This document shows, one piece after another, positions 25,617 through 35,064 of a DNA stretch of 64,000 bases (position 1 is its first letter; every line of letters begins with the position of its first letter). The stretch comes from Cupriavidus respiraculi (lineage in GTDB: Bacteria > Pseudomonadota > Gammaproteobacteria > Burkholderiales > Burkholderiaceae), in assembly GCF_914271545.1 (NCBI RefSeq), contig NZ_CAJZAH010000001.1:1488001-1552000 (forward strand), given 5' to 3'. Under the pieces are notes generated by a model. That model was not told the DNA's origin. It worked only from the letters and a program-made list of their open reading frames with translations, and did no database searches. The translations under genes and the position numbers were made by a program.

Positions 25617-25641
25617 CAGGCGCGCGCCGCCGCGGCGCGCA

Positions 25642-26358
25642 CTACGACGGACCGACCTCGTCCGATGGCGCCTGCATCGCCCGCGCCTCGGCCAGCAGCG
25701 CGATCACCTCCGCGTCCTCGGTCTGGTTGAAGTCGACATAGAACGCGCCGACCGCCCCGAAGCTTGGCGGCACATCGAGGCAGACGACCTCGTCGGCTGC
25801 AGCGCGCAGGGTGTTCAGTCCCTCCTCCGAGCCGACCGGCACGGCCGCCACGACATGGCTCGCGCCGGCCATGCGGGCCGCTTCGAGCGCGGCGCGCAGC
25901 GTGGCGCCGGTTGCGACCCCATCGTCCACCACGATGACCGCGCGGCCAGTCATGGCCGTGACCGGTGCTCCGCCGCGGTAGCGCTGCCGGCGCCGCGCGA
26001 TCTCGTCCAGTTGACGGCCGCGCTCGGCGTCGAAGGTCCCGCTGTCCAGCAGCCGCCGGGTCCAGGCATCGTCGTTCGCCACCGTATGGGGCGCACTGCC
26101 CGCGGCATCGCCTTCCACCACCGCGCCCAATGCCAGTTCCGGATATCCCGGCGCGCCGATCTTGCGCACGATCAGGATGTCCAGCACTGCGCCGATGGCC
26201 CGGGCGACCTCGAACGCCACCGGCACCCCGCCGCGGGGCAGCGCCAGCACCAGCGGCGGCGCACGGTCCGGCGCGGCGCCGTATCCCAGTTCGCGCAGAC
26301 GGCGACCCAGGTATTGGCCGGCCTCGCGCCGGTCCGCAAAGCGGGATGGCAGTTGCAT
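25642..26358 (-). CDS. Phosphoribosyltransferase-fold protein
   Basis: This 238-residue PRTase-like protein has the PRPP-binding loop VIVVDDGVATGATLRAALEAAR (about residues 141-162) and an N-terminal LVLALPRGGVPVAFEVA segment. It belongs to the family often annotated as putative phosphoribosyltransferases, sometimes linked to stress or fused to dienelactone hydrolase-like domains. Substrate unknown. ATG 26358 gives the family N terminus (FADRREAGQYLGRRL); an in-frame ATG at 26454 is less likely. It converges with the LeuD-like gene. Confidence 0.85.
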   Translation of the reverse strand: MQLPSRFADRREAGQYLGRRLRELGYGAAPDRAPPLVLALPRGGVPVAFEVARAIGAVLDILIVRKIGAPGYPELALGAVVEGDAAGSAPHTVANDDAWTRRLLDSGTFDAERGRQLDEIARRRQRYRGGAPVTAMTGRAVIVVDDGVATGATLRAALEAARMAGASHVVAAVPVGSEEGLNTLRAAADEVVCLDVPPSFGAVGAFYVDFNQTEDAEVIALLAEARAMQAPSDEVGPS

Positions 26359-26456
26359 CACGGTCTCCTGTGGCGCGGTGTACCGCGAAAGGCCCCTTCT
26401 CCGAGCCAATATGTTGCTTCCGCCATAAAACATTCCGTTACAATGCGGATGCAATT

Positions 26457-26472
26457 AAGAACGATTCGTATT
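26457..26472 (+). promoter_or_regulatory. Fur-box-like sequence before the TonB receptor
   Basis: The 16-mer AAGAACGATTCGTATT matches about 10 of 16 positions of the half-symmetric Fur consensus GATAATGATTATCATT and resembles betaproteobacterial Fur sites. It lies 80 bp upstream of the receptor start. Iron repression would fit the siderophore-receptor family. Confidence 0.4.
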
Positions 26473-26552
26473 TCTCAACACATCGTTCTGTCGGCGCCCG
26501 GCCTTTTCGGCGTCCCGGAACGAGGCTCTTCCAAAATATAGACAGATTCACC

Positions 26553-28719
26553 ATGACCAAGCGCGCTCCTGCCTGCCGCCGCCACCACGCCTTTCGTCTG
26601 ACCACGCTTGCCCTCGCCCTGCAGGCCGCCGGAACCGCCCTCGCCCAGGAACAGGCGAACCCCGAGGCCGCGACGCAGCTGCCCTCGGTGACCGTACGGG
26701 CGGACGCCGGCAACGAAAGCCCGACGGGTCCCGTATTCGGCTTCGTGGCCAAGCGTGCCACCACCGCCACCAAGACCGACACGCCGGTCATGGAGACGCC
26801 GCAGTCCATCTCCGTGATCACCCGCGACCGCATCGAGGCCCAGGGCGCGCAGACCATCCAGCAGGCCATCGGCTATACCGCCGGCGTCACGGCCGGCGTC
26901 TATGGCAACGACAACCGCGGCGACTGGGGCAAGTTCCGCGGCACCGACTTCACGCAGTACCAGGACGGCCTGCTCAATCAGGTGGGCTTCTACAACAACG
27001 TGCGCACCGACGTGTACGCGCTGGAGCGCATCGACGTGCTGCGCGGTCCGTCGTCGATGCTGTTCGGCCAGGGCGCCGTGGGCGGCATCCTGAATCTGGT
27101 CAGCAAGCGGCCGCAGGCCGAGGCCGCGCGCGAGATCGGCGTGCAGTTCGGCAACAACAACCGCAAGCAGGTGCAGGCGGATCTGACCGGCCCGCTCGAT
27201 GCCGAAGGCAAATGGCTGTACCGCCTGGTGGCGCTGGCGCGCGACAGCGATACGCATATCGACTATGCCCAGGACAACCGCTACCTGATCGCGCCGTCCC
27301 TGACGTGGCGCCCGAACGCGGACACCTCGCTGACGCTGCTGGCCAACTTCCAGCGCGACGACAGCAACACCACGGCGGGCTTCCTGCCCTGGCGCGGCAC
27401 GCAGATCGCCAATCCGGCCGGCCAGATTCCGGACAGCTTCTTCGTCAGCGAACCGGGATACGACCGCTTCCGGGCGGAGCAGGCCGCCATCGGCTACCAG
27501 TTCGAGCACAAGGCCAACAGCGTGTGGACGCTGCGGCAGAACCTGCGCTACTCGCACAGCAAGGTGGACTACCGCAGCATCTATGCGGCGGGCTTTACCG
27601 GCGCCACGCACGGTTGGGTGCCCGGCAGCGACACCATGCTGCGCCGCACGGTCTATATGAACCAGCCCACGCTGGACAACTTTGCGGTGGACACGCAGGC
27701 CCAGGCCAATTTCGCCACCGGCCCGATCGGCCACACGCTGCTGACCGGCATCGACTACCAGCACTCGGAAATCACGGGCCGCACCGGCTCCGGCGGCACC
27801 GCCGCGCCCATCAACGTGTTCAATCCCGTGTACGGCAACTTCACGCCGCCGACCACGATCCGCGACCTGAACCCGAGCACGCAGGCGCAGACCGGCCTGT
27901 ACATGCAGGACCAGATCTCGTGGAACAAATGGCTGCTGATGCTGGGCCTGCGCTACGACATGTCGCGCGCCTCGCAGGACAACACGCCGTCGGCCTCGCG
28001 CGACGACAATGAACTGACCAAGCGTGCCGGTCTGATGTACCGCTCGGACCTGGGCATCAATCCGTATGTCAGCTACTCCGAGTCGTTCCAGGGCCAGGCC
28101 GGCTTCAGCCAGTCCGGCCGCCCGTTCGATCCGCTGCGCGGCAAGCAGTGGGAAGCCGGTATCAAGTACCAGCCGCCGGGCAAGAACGCGATGCTGACGG
28201 TGGCCGTGTTCGACATGCGCGATCGCTGAACAACCAGTGGGATTCTGCTGGCCAATTACACCTACCTGGGCCACCGCTTCGACTTCCAAAGAACCGCAAG
28301 GTGGCCGGCGTGGTGAACGGCGTGCCGGAGACCACGCAGGTGGGCGAGGCCCGCACGCGCGGCGTGGATGCGCGCGTGATCGCCGGCACCGCGGCCGAAC
28401 TGGACAAGCGCCTGGCCAGCGTGCCGTCCAACATGGCGTCGCTTGAACTTGTACGTGGCCCAGAAACGACGTGCCGGGCTTCTCGACGGGCGCGGGCGTG
28501 CGCTATATCGGGCCGAGCTATGACGGCGCGGACAACAACAAGGTCGGCGGCGTGACGCTGTTCGACGCCATGGTCGCCTACGACCGCGGCCCGCTGCGCC
28601 TCGCGCTGAACCTGACCAACCTCGCGGACAAGGAGTACGTGAGCACCTGCCTGACCCGCGGCGACTGCTACTACGGCGCGCGCCGCACCATCGTCGGCAG
28701 CGCCACGTATCGCTTCTGA
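26553..28719 (+). pseudogene. TonB-dependent siderophore receptor, broken by frameshifts
   Basis: The first 558 codons (26553-28229) encode a signal peptide, a plug domain (SVITRDRIEAQGAQTIQQAIGY; RIDVLRGPSSMLFGQGAVGGILN) and most of a siderophore-receptor barrel. The frame then stops at TGA 28227. Receptor sequence continues in frame 2 (about 28286-28445) and in the remaining frame from about 28451 to the stop at 28719, ending in ATYRF. Single-base insertions are apparent near 28244, 28443 and 28465. A block encoding NNQWD/LLANYTYLGHRFDF lies about 120-170 bp too early. It once took up a ferric chelate through TonB. This is either a recent pseudogene or a sequencing/assembly fault. Confidence 0.85.
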
Positions 28720-28764
28720 TCCGCTTGCCAGCTCTCTCGGGATCCCATGGACGGATTCTGTTGC

Positions 28765-28790
28765 GCTCCCCCTCGGGGGAGCTTTTTTTT
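28765..28790 (+). terminator. Rho-independent terminator
   Basis: A 7-bp stem GCTCCCC/GGGGAGC (28765-28771 and 28776-28782) is followed by eight T residues. It lies 46 bp after the end of the TonB receptor remnant, and the end of the converging YihY gene is at 28875. Confidence 0.9.
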
Positions 28791-28874
28791 GCTTGTTCGC
28801 CGCAGGGCGCGATATCCGGTGCCTGTCGCGCTTAGTGGTGCTGCGGTCCTGCCCGGCCGCGGCAGCGCGGACCG

Positions 28875-29834
28875 TTACCCTTGCTCTCCGCCCCCGCCTC
28901 TGCCGCGCAGCCGCGAAAGCGGAGAAGACGCGCCATGCGTATGGAACGCGTCCGGACCGCCTTCGTCCGATGGCCCGGCGACGCCGCGCTCGAACTCGGC
29001 GATGACCTGCGCGCCGAGCAGCAGCAGCGTGGCGGCGATCTCCAGGCTCAGCAGCACGATGATGGCGGTGGTGAGCGAGCCATACACGCGGCCGACCTGC
29101 GACAGCGTCGCGAAATACCACACCAGCACGTGCCGGGAGATTTCCCACAGCACCGCCGCGGTCATCGCGCCAATGAGCGCGTAGCGCACCGACAGGCGCC
29201 CCACCGGCATCACCAGATAGATGGACGTGAGCAACAGCACTTCCCCGCCGAGCCCGAGCAGGTAGAGCAGCGTCCCCGAGAGCCGGTCCAGCGACCAGTC
29301 GCGGCCGAGCACTTCCACATGGCGCTCTCCAATGGTCTGCAGGGCGCCCGCGACCAGCGTCACCATCAGCAGGCCCACGCTGAGCACGAGGATGTAGCAG
29401 TACGGGAGGATCGCCGACACGAGGAAATGCCGGCGGCGGATAGCGACCCGGTGCACGAAGATCACCGACATCGCGTTCTCCAGCACCGTGAAGGCCAGCG
29501 AGCTGAAGAAGATCATGGTCGCGAGCAGCACCCATCCGATCACGCCGCGGTTGGCCATGAAGCTGGCCAGTTCTCCGGTGAGCGCGCGCGACTGCCCAGG
29601 GATCAGCCATTCCAGATAGCGCGACAGCGTTGCCAGCAGCGCCTCCGGCGCGACGATATGCGACAGCCCGATCAGCATCAGGATCAGCAGCGGCACGATC
29701 GACAGCAGGGCGTAGTAGGCGACCGCGCCCGCCAGCAGCAACCCCTGGTTGGCGCGGAAATTACTGAGCGTCAGCAGCACGAAGCGGCCGGGGTGCTTGA
29801 GAACCGCGCGGGTACGCGCATCGATGATCGGCAT
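28875..29834 (-). CDS. YihY/BrkB-family inner membrane protein
   Basis: This 319-residue multispanning protein has six hydrophobic segments in the family pattern. Typical blocks are GAVAYYALLSIVPLLILM (about residues 36-53), the FFSSLAFTVLENAMSVIF block (about 108-125), the ILPYCYILVLSVGLLMVTLVAGALQ segment and VGRVYGSLTTAIIVLLSLEIAATLLLLGAQV. Once called a tRNA-processing RNase BN, the family's role is now unclear. The last 35 residues are polar and low-complexity. Divergent from the acylase gene. Confidence 0.9.
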   Translation of the reverse strand: MPIIDARTRAVLKHPGRFVLLTLSNFRANQGLLLAGAVAYYALLSIVPLLILMLIGLSHIVAPEALLATLSRYLEWLIPGQSRALTGELASFMANRGVIGWVLLATMIFFSSLAFTVLENAMSVIFVHRVAIRRRHFLVSAILPYCYILVLSVGLLMVTLVAGALQTIGERHVEVLGRDWSLDRLSGTLLYLLGLGGEVLLLTSIYLVMPVGRLSVRYALIGAMTAAVLWEISRHVLVWYFATLSQVGRVYGSLTTAIIVLLSLEIAATLLLLGAQVIAEFERGVAGPSDEGGPDAFHTHGASSPLSRLRGRGGGGEQG

Positions 29835-30101
29835 GGCTGCGGCGCTGGGAATCGGTGGCCTGGAAGTCGGTGGCGGCGGCGGTCCAACCCTGTCCGGCGC
29901 GGCCCGCCGCTTCGCGCCCAGTGGGCAATGTGTGCCATCGCGCGGCGCATGGCAAGAGGAGCTTGTCCTACGGCGCGCGGCAGTTTTCGTGCGATGACCG
30001 CACCGTTGGCGGCGCGGCCACCACAGGGCGCGGACATTTCGCTATTGTTGTCTGGCCCCGCGGTGGGCATTCCATAACAAGCCGTCCAACGGAGACATAC
30101 C

Positions 30102-32531
30102 ATGCAACTCGCAACCGCTCCTCGCGCCCTGGCGCTGGCCATTGCCATCGGCATCGCCCCGGGTTTCTCATGGGCCGACAGCCGGCCCGCCGGCGAGCGC
30201 TTCGACGCGCCCGGGCTCGAGAAGCCCGCCACCATCCTGGTGGACCGCTGGGGCGTGCCGCATATCTATGCGAATACGCTGTACGACGCCTTCTATGCGC
30301 AGGGCTTCGTCGCCGCGCGCGATCGCCTGTGGCAGATCGACCTGTGGCGCAAGCGGGGACTGGGCGAGATGGCGCGCGACTTCGGTCCGGCCTACGTGGA
30401 GGGCGATCGCATGGCGCGCGCCGTACTGTACCGGGGCGACATGTACCGCGAATGGCTGGCCTACGGCTCGGACGCCAAGCGCGTCGCCGAGGCCTTCGTC
30501 GCCGGCGTCAATGCCTATGTCGCGCTGACCGAGAGCCGGCCCGAGCTACTGCCGGCGGAATTCCGCCAGCTGCGCTACAAACCCGCGCGCTGGCGCGCCG
30601 AGGACATCGTGCGCATTCGCCACCACGGGCTGACGCTGAACTTCACCGGCGAAACGGACCGCGCCCAGCTCTACTGCCAGGCCAAGGGCGAGGCGCCGCG
30701 CGCCGACTGGCTGCGGCGGGAACTGGACCCGCCGATCGAGCCGCGCCTGCCCGAAGGGCTGGACCCCTGCGCCATTCCGGCGGCAGAACTGAAGAAGGCC
30801 TATGGCCTTGCCACCGCGCCGGCCCGCTTCCCCAAGGAGGCGTGGACCACTGCCGATGCCGCCACCAGCGCCCACGAGCTGTATGCGATGGCGGAGGCGG
30901 ACAGCGACACCGCGCGCAGCCTGGGTTCGAACAACTGGGTGATCGCCGGCAAGCGCACGCAAAGCGGCCGGCCCATCCTCGCCAACGACCCGCACCGCTC
31001 GCACGGCGCACCGAGCCTGCGCTACATCAGTCATCTGAACGCCCCGGGCCTGTCCGCCATCGGGGCCGGCGAGCCCTTCCTGCCGGGCATCTCGATCGGC
31101 CACAACGGCACCATCGCCTTTGGCCTGACGCGCTTCTACATGGACCAGGAAGACCTTTACGTCTACGAGACCAATCCGGCCGCGCGCAACGAGTACAAGT
31201 ACAAGGGCCGCTGGGAACCGATGGAAACCGTCACCGAGGAGATCGCCGTGCGCGGCGAGGCCGCGCCGCGCAAGGTGACCATCGACTTCACCCGCCATGG
31301 CCCGGTGCTGCATGCGGACGCGGCCACCGGCCGGGCATGGGCGCTGCGCGCGGCATGGCTGGACCAGGGCATGGCGCCTTACTTCGGCTCGATGGACTAT
31401 ATGCGCGCGCAAAACTGGGACCAGTTCCGCGCGGCGATGAACCGTTGGGGCGCGCCGGGCGAAAACCAGGTCTACGCCGATCGCGGCGGCAATATCGGCT
31501 GGCTGCCGGGCGGGCTGACGGTGGTGCGCCCGAACTGGGACGGCCTGTTTCCGGTGCCGGGCGATGGCCGCTACGAATGGGCGGGCTATCGCAACATGGA
31601 CGAACTGCCTTTCGCCTATAACCCGGCCGCAGGCTATGTGGTCACGGCCAACGAGAACAATATTCCGCCTGACCACCCCGCCGCCCGCGCGGGCATCGGC
31701 TACGAATGGAGCGATACCTCGCGCGCGCGCCGCCTGAAGGCGCTGGTGGGGGCGGCGCCCATCTCGTCGCTGGCCGACTCGATGGCGTGGCAGAACGACA
31801 CCGTCTCGCTGCCCGCGCAGCGCGTCGTGGCGCTGCTGCCCGGGCTGGAAAGCGCCGATCCGCAGGTGGCCCGCGCGCTCGGCCTGCTGCGCGGGTGGGA
31901 CGGCAACCTGCGCGCCGACAGCGTGCCGGCCGCGCTGTTCGAGATCTGGTTCAGCAACCATCTGCGGGCGGCCGTGGTGCGGGCCGCGCTGTCCCCCGAG
32001 GCGGCCAAGCTGGTCGGCGCAGGCGATGCCGCCCGCGTGCTCGCGGCGCTGGAGCAGCCGCAGCCGTGGATGCCCATGGCGCGCCGTAACGAGATCATGC
32101 TGGCCTCGCTCAAGAGCGCCATGGCCGAACACGAGCGCCGCTCGGGCGGCGAGAAGCTGGTCGCCTGGGGACAGCTGCACCGCGCCATCTTCGAGCATCC
32201 GTTGTCCGCCATCTCCGACGAGGCCACGCGCCAGCGCTACAACGTCGACGCGGGCGGCATCGGCGGCTCGGCCTTCACGCCGATGAACACGAGCTACCGC
32301 AACAGCGACTACCGGCTCACCGCCGGAGCGTCGTTCCGCATGGTGCTGGACGTGGGCAACTGGGACGCGGGACGGGTGATCAATACTCCAGGGCAGTCGG
32401 GTGACGCGGCCAACCCGCACTATCGCGACCTCGCACCGGTGTGGGCGAGGAGCGAGTACTTCCCCCTGCTTTACACGCGCAAGGCCGTGGAGAAGGAAAG
32501 CCGCCAGCGGCTGGAGCTGGTGCCGCGCTGA
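30102..32531 (+). CDS. Penicillin-acylase-family N-terminal nucleophile hydrolase
   Basis: This 809-residue exported precursor has a signal peptide (about 1-25, SWA-DS). Residues about 26-275 form the alpha chain (ILVDRWGVPHIYA near its start) and a spacer. The beta chain would start at S276 in LGSNNWVIAG, the autocatalytic Ser-Asn-Asn-Trp site of this Ntn family. Later motifs include ILANDPH, PGISIGHN and NENNIPPDH. Family members hydrolyse amide bonds of penicillins, N-acyl-homoserine lactones or lipopeptides in the periplasm; which one applies is undetermined. The length matches the aculeacin/AHL acylase branch. A GGAG site precedes ATG 30102. Confidence 0.9.
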   Translation: MQLATAPRALALAIAIGIAPGFSWADSRPAGERFDAPGLEKPATILVDRWGVPHIYANTLYDAFYAQGFVAARDRLWQIDLWRKRGLGEMARDFGPAYVEGDRMARAVLYRGDMYREWLAYGSDAKRVAEAFVAGVNAYVALTESRPELLPAEFRQLRYKPARWRAEDIVRIRHHGLTLNFTGETDRAQLYCQAKGEAPRADWLRRELDPPIEPRLPEGLDPCAIPAAELKKAYGLATAPARFPKEAWTTADAATSAHELYAMAEADSDTARSLGSNNWVIAGKRTQSGRPILANDPHRSHGAPSLRYISHLNAPGLSAIGAGEPFLPGISIGHNGTIAFGLTRFYMDQEDLYVYETNPAARNEYKYKGRWEPMETVTEEIAVRGEAAPRKVTIDFTRHGPVLHADAATGRAWALRAAWLDQGMAPYFGSMDYMRAQNWDQFRAAMNRWGAPGENQVYADRGGNIGWLPGGLTVVRPNWDGLFPVPGDGRYEWAGYRNMDELPFAYNPAAGYVVTANENNIPPDHPAARAGIGYEWSDTSRARRLKALVGAAPISSLADSMAWQNDTVSLPAQRVVALLPGLESADPQVARALGLLRGWDGNLRADSVPAALFEIWFSNHLRAAVVRAALSPEAAKLVGAGDAARVLAALEQPQPWMPMARRNEIMLASLKSAMAEHERRSGGEKLVAWGQLHRAIFEHPLSAISDEATRQRYNVDAGGIGGSAFTPMNTSYRNSDYRLTAGASFRMVLDVGNWDAGRVINTPGQSGDAANPHYRDLAPVWARSEYFPLLYTRKAVEKESRQRLELVPR

Positions 32532-32536
32532 AGCGG

Positions 32537-32568
32537 GCGCCGCCCCGCGGTTTTCCCCGGGGCGGCGC
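32537..32568 (+). terminator. GC-rich hairpin after the acylase gene
   Basis: A 10-bp perfect stem GCGCCGCCCC/GGGGCGGCGC, extended by one G-C pair, lies 6 bp after the acylase stop. No T-run follows, so it is a possible but not typical terminator. Confidence 0.4.
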
Positions 32569-32638
32569 GGCAAGCGGCAAATATCGATTGACTCCGCCCC
32601 TATACCATCCTATAACCATCCCAGTGGATGTTAATTGG

Positions 32639-33082
32639 ATGGATATGTCAAAAGAAGCGGATCAAAGCTCACTTCCCCTCGCGCCGCGCCCCAAGGGGGG
32701 CGATACCGAGAAAATCACCATCAATCTCGGACCGGTCGATCTTGGCCAGATCGATCTGCTGGTCGAGGAGGGGTTTTATTCCAACCGGACCGACCTGATT
32801 CGCACGGCCATTCGCAATCAGCTCGCCCTTCACGCGCAGGCGGTCAGCGAAACGGTGACCCGACGGGCCCTCGTGCTCGGCCTGCAGCACTTCTCGCGTC
32901 AGGACCTCGAGGCCGCCCAGGCGGCGCACCAGCGTCTGGACATTCACGTGCTGGGGCTTGCCAGCATCGCCACCGACGTCACTCCCGAACTTGCCCTCGC
33001 CACCATCAACTCGATCGTGGTGCTGGGTGCCTTCCATGCGCCTGCCGCCGTCAAGACGGCGCTGGCCGGGCGCATCCGCTGA
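32639..33082 (+). CDS. Ribbon-helix-helix (CopG-like) regulator
   Basis: This protein of about 147 residues has a ribbon-helix-helix-like segment at about residues 22-60: ITINLGPVDLGQIDLLVEEGFYSNRTDLIRTAI, with the beta strand then the two helices. A longer C-terminal helical part follows. It sits 27 bp upstream of the PHB-depolymerase-type esterase, in the same direction, and probably autoregulates the pair. Start choice is uncertain: ATG 32639, ATG 32645 and GTG 32624 are all in frame. Confidence 0.75.
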   Translation: MDMSKEADQSSLPLAPRPKGGDTEKITINLGPVDLGQIDLLVEEGFYSNRTDLIRTAIRNQLALHAQAVSETVTRRALVLGLQHFSRQDLEAAQAAHQRLDIHVLGLASIATDVTPELALATINSIVVLGAFHAPAAVKTALAGRIR

Positions 33083-33109
33083 CCGCGGATCGCCAAACCG
33101 GAAAACCCG

Positions 33110-34222
33110 ATGAAAATGAACGAAGACTTCCTCGCGTCGATGCAGGAAGCCATGCAGATCCTGCGGACCAGCGGTCCGCTCGAAGCGACAGAAGCGATCC
33201 AGCGCGCGCTGCGCGGCGGGGATGCGGGCGTGTCCGCCCCTGCGCCGGCCGGTCATGCGGCCATCGCAGAGCCGGCGCGGCGCGACGCCGCCGCCCGGGA
33301 TCACGACGCACCGCGCGCCCGTGCAACCGCGCGCACGCAGGCACATCCCCAGCGCCACACGGACGCGCAGGCCAGTGGCCACTTCAGCAGCCGCACCTAC
33401 GCCGGCGCCACCGGCAAGCGCGACTACAAGCTCTATGTGCCCGGGGGCTACGGGAACGAGCCCGTGCCCCTGATCGTCATGCTCCACGGCTGCACGCAAG
33501 ATGCCGACGATTTCGCCGCGGGCACGCGCATGAATCTGCTTGCCGAACAGCACAACTTTCTGGTGGCATACCCGATCCAGCCGGCCAGCGCCAACCCTTC
33601 CAAGTGCTGGAGCTGGTTCAAACCCGGCGACCAGCAGCGCGATCGCGGGGAGCCGGCGCTGATCGCGGGCATTACGCGCGAAGTCATGTCCAGCTACCGG
33701 GTGGATTCGCAGCGCGTGTATGTGGCGGGCCTGTCCGCCGGCGGGGCCATGGCCGCCGTGATGATCCAGACCTATCCGGAACTGTACGCGGCCGCGGGGG
33801 TGCATTCGGGCCTGCCCTATGGCAGCGCGCAAGACCTGCCCTCGGCGCTGGCCGCGATGAAGGGTGGCAAGGGCGGCGCGGGCCGGCGCAGGCCGGCCGC
33901 CAGCAGCGCGGCGCCGCGCCGGCCCGTGATCGTGTTCCACGGCGATGCCGATACCACGGTCCATCCCGCCAACGGCGGACGTGTCCTGCAAGGCTTCGAC
34001 CACGCCGCGGCGGGCGCGCGGCATGCCCAACCAGGCGGGCGTCCTTACACGCGGCACGAACTGCGCTCCGCGGATGGCATCGAGGCGGAACAGTGGATCG
34101 TCCATGGCGCGCCGCACGCATGGGCGGGCGGCAGCAGCCGGGGGTCGTACACCGATGTCGATGGACCGGACGCCAGCGCGGAAATGGTCCGGTTTTTCCT
34201 GGCCCATCCGGCCCGCCCGTAG
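33110..34222 (+). CDS. PHB-depolymerase-family esterase (LpqC-like)
   Basis: This 370-residue alpha/beta hydrolase has an N-terminal low-complexity Ala/Arg/His-rich part (about 50-90) and no clear signal peptide. The hydrolase core includes YKLYVPGGY, the oxyanion region [14 protein letters not shown], the nucleophile in [11 protein letters not shown] (Ser about 209), an Asp in [11 protein letters not shown] and His in GAPHAWAGG. The family covers poly-3-hydroxybutyrate depolymerases and feruloyl esterase-like enzymes. No phasin or PHB gene is beside it. It follows the RHH gene by 27 bp. Confidence 0.9.
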   Translation: MKMNEDFLASMQEAMQILRTSGPLEATEAIQRALRGGDAGVSAPAPAGHAAIAEPARRDAAARDHDAPRARATARTQAHPQRHTDAQASGHFSSRTYAGATGKRDYKLYVPGGYGNEPVPLIVMLHGCTQDADDFAAGTRMNLLAEQHNFLVAYPIQPASANPSKCWSWFKPGDQQRDRGEPALIAGITREVMSSYRVDSQRVYVAGLSAGGAMAAVMIQTYPELYAAAGVHSGLPYGSAQDLPSALAAMKGGKGGAGRRRPAASSAAPRRPVIVFHGDADTTVHPANGGRVLQGFDHAAAGARHAQPGGRPYTRHELRSADGIEAEQWIVHGAPHAWAGGSSRGSYTDVDGPDASAEMVRFFLAHPARP

Positions 34223-34339
34223 CCGGCGAGCGTCGTCCTGTTCCTACAGGGCTTTCAGCGCCGGGCCTAACCAGCCGACCGGGCATGCGGGCTATCGTAG
34301 AGCCATATCGGCGGCCGTCGCCGCCGCGGAGGGCATGAC

Positions 34340-34522
34340 ATGATCAGAACCGCGATAGTGATAATGACCAGTGCCTTTGCGATTGCGCTGACCGGCTGCA
34401 CGGCCGCCGGCGCGGTGGCAGGTGGCGTCGCCGGCCACGAACTGAGCGACGGCAGCCCTTGGGGCACGATCGGTGGCGCCGCCGTGGGTGGCGTGATCGG
34501 CCACGAACTGGGCAAGGACTGA
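34340..34522 (+). CDS. Small glycine-zipper lipoprotein
   Basis: This 60-residue protein has a signal peptide ending in the lipobox ALTGC (Cys20). The mature part carries glycine-zipper repeats (AGAVAGGVAGHELS...GGAAVGGVIGHELGKD), in which the GG-x4-GHEL unit occurs twice. Such proteins sit in the outer membrane or periplasm; function unknown. It is followed by a good terminator, so it is a single-gene unit. Confidence 0.8.
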   Translation: MIRTAIVIMTSAFAIALTGCTAAGAVAGGVAGHELSDGSPWGTIGGAAVGGVIGHELGKD

Positions 34523-34563
34523 CCGGCCGCGCACTTCGCTGTCGGTCTCCGGGCCGCCGCACC

Positions 34564-34594
34564 AGCGCGGGTCTCGTACCCGCGCTTTGTTTTT
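34564..34594. terminator. Rho-independent terminator (bidirectional position)
   Basis: A 9-bp perfect stem AGCGCGGGT/ACCCGCGCT (34564-34572 and 34578-34586) with a CTCGT loop is followed by TTTGTTTTT. It ends the small lipoprotein gene (stop 34522) and lies near the stop of the converging BLUF gene. Confidence 0.88.
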
Positions 34595-34608
34595 GGCGCG
34601 GCAGCCCG

Positions 34609-35052
34609 CTAATACATCGGGCGGTCCGATGCGCGCGTGACGATGGACGCGCCGGCGATCAGCTCGCCCAGCAACGCCAGCGAGGCGCGTCCGCTGCTTT
34701 CATAGGGATCGAAGTGCGCCTGGGGCGAATACTTGAGCATGGTTGCCACGTTGACCTTGCTGGTATTGACATGCCCCATCGCCCACCCGGCGAACTCGCG
34801 CTCCAGGATTTCCTCGTAGTGCAGCAGCACCAGGTCGTGGTGGCGGGGATCGCGCGCGATCGCCTGGTACAGGTGCGATACCGCCATGCGCCCGCCCTCC
34901 AACGCTTGCAGGAACATGCCGTTGCCATGGCAAAGCACGCCCGTGATGCCGTTGCGGGCATTGTTTTCCAGGCTGGTGGCCAGGATGTCCTCCATCAGCG
35001 TGGCGGGCGCGGGCTCGCTGGCGCGGCTCGCGTAAAGCAGACGTACGAGCAT
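34609..35052 (-). CDS. BLUF-domain blue-light sensor
   Basis: This 147-residue protein is a short-type BLUF photoreceptor that binds flavin and senses blue light. The key residues are at the expected spacing: Y7, N31, Q49, W90 and M92 (AppA Y21, N45, Q63, W104, M106). RLLYASRA at the start and the GITGVL...FLQALEGG block are diagnostic. About 50 residues follow the sensor core, with no enzymatic output domain, so it must act through a partner. It starts 12 bp after the folE stop and is probably co-transcribed with it. Confidence 0.93.
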   Translation of the reverse strand: MLVRLLYASRASEPAPATLMEDILATSLENNARNGITGVLCHGNGMFLQALEGGRMAVSHLYQAIARDPRHHDLVLLHYEEILEREFAGWAMGHVNTSKVNVATMLKYSPQAHFDPYESSGRASLALLGELIAGASIVTRASDRPMY

Positions 35053-35064
35053 GGCGGCGCCTCC

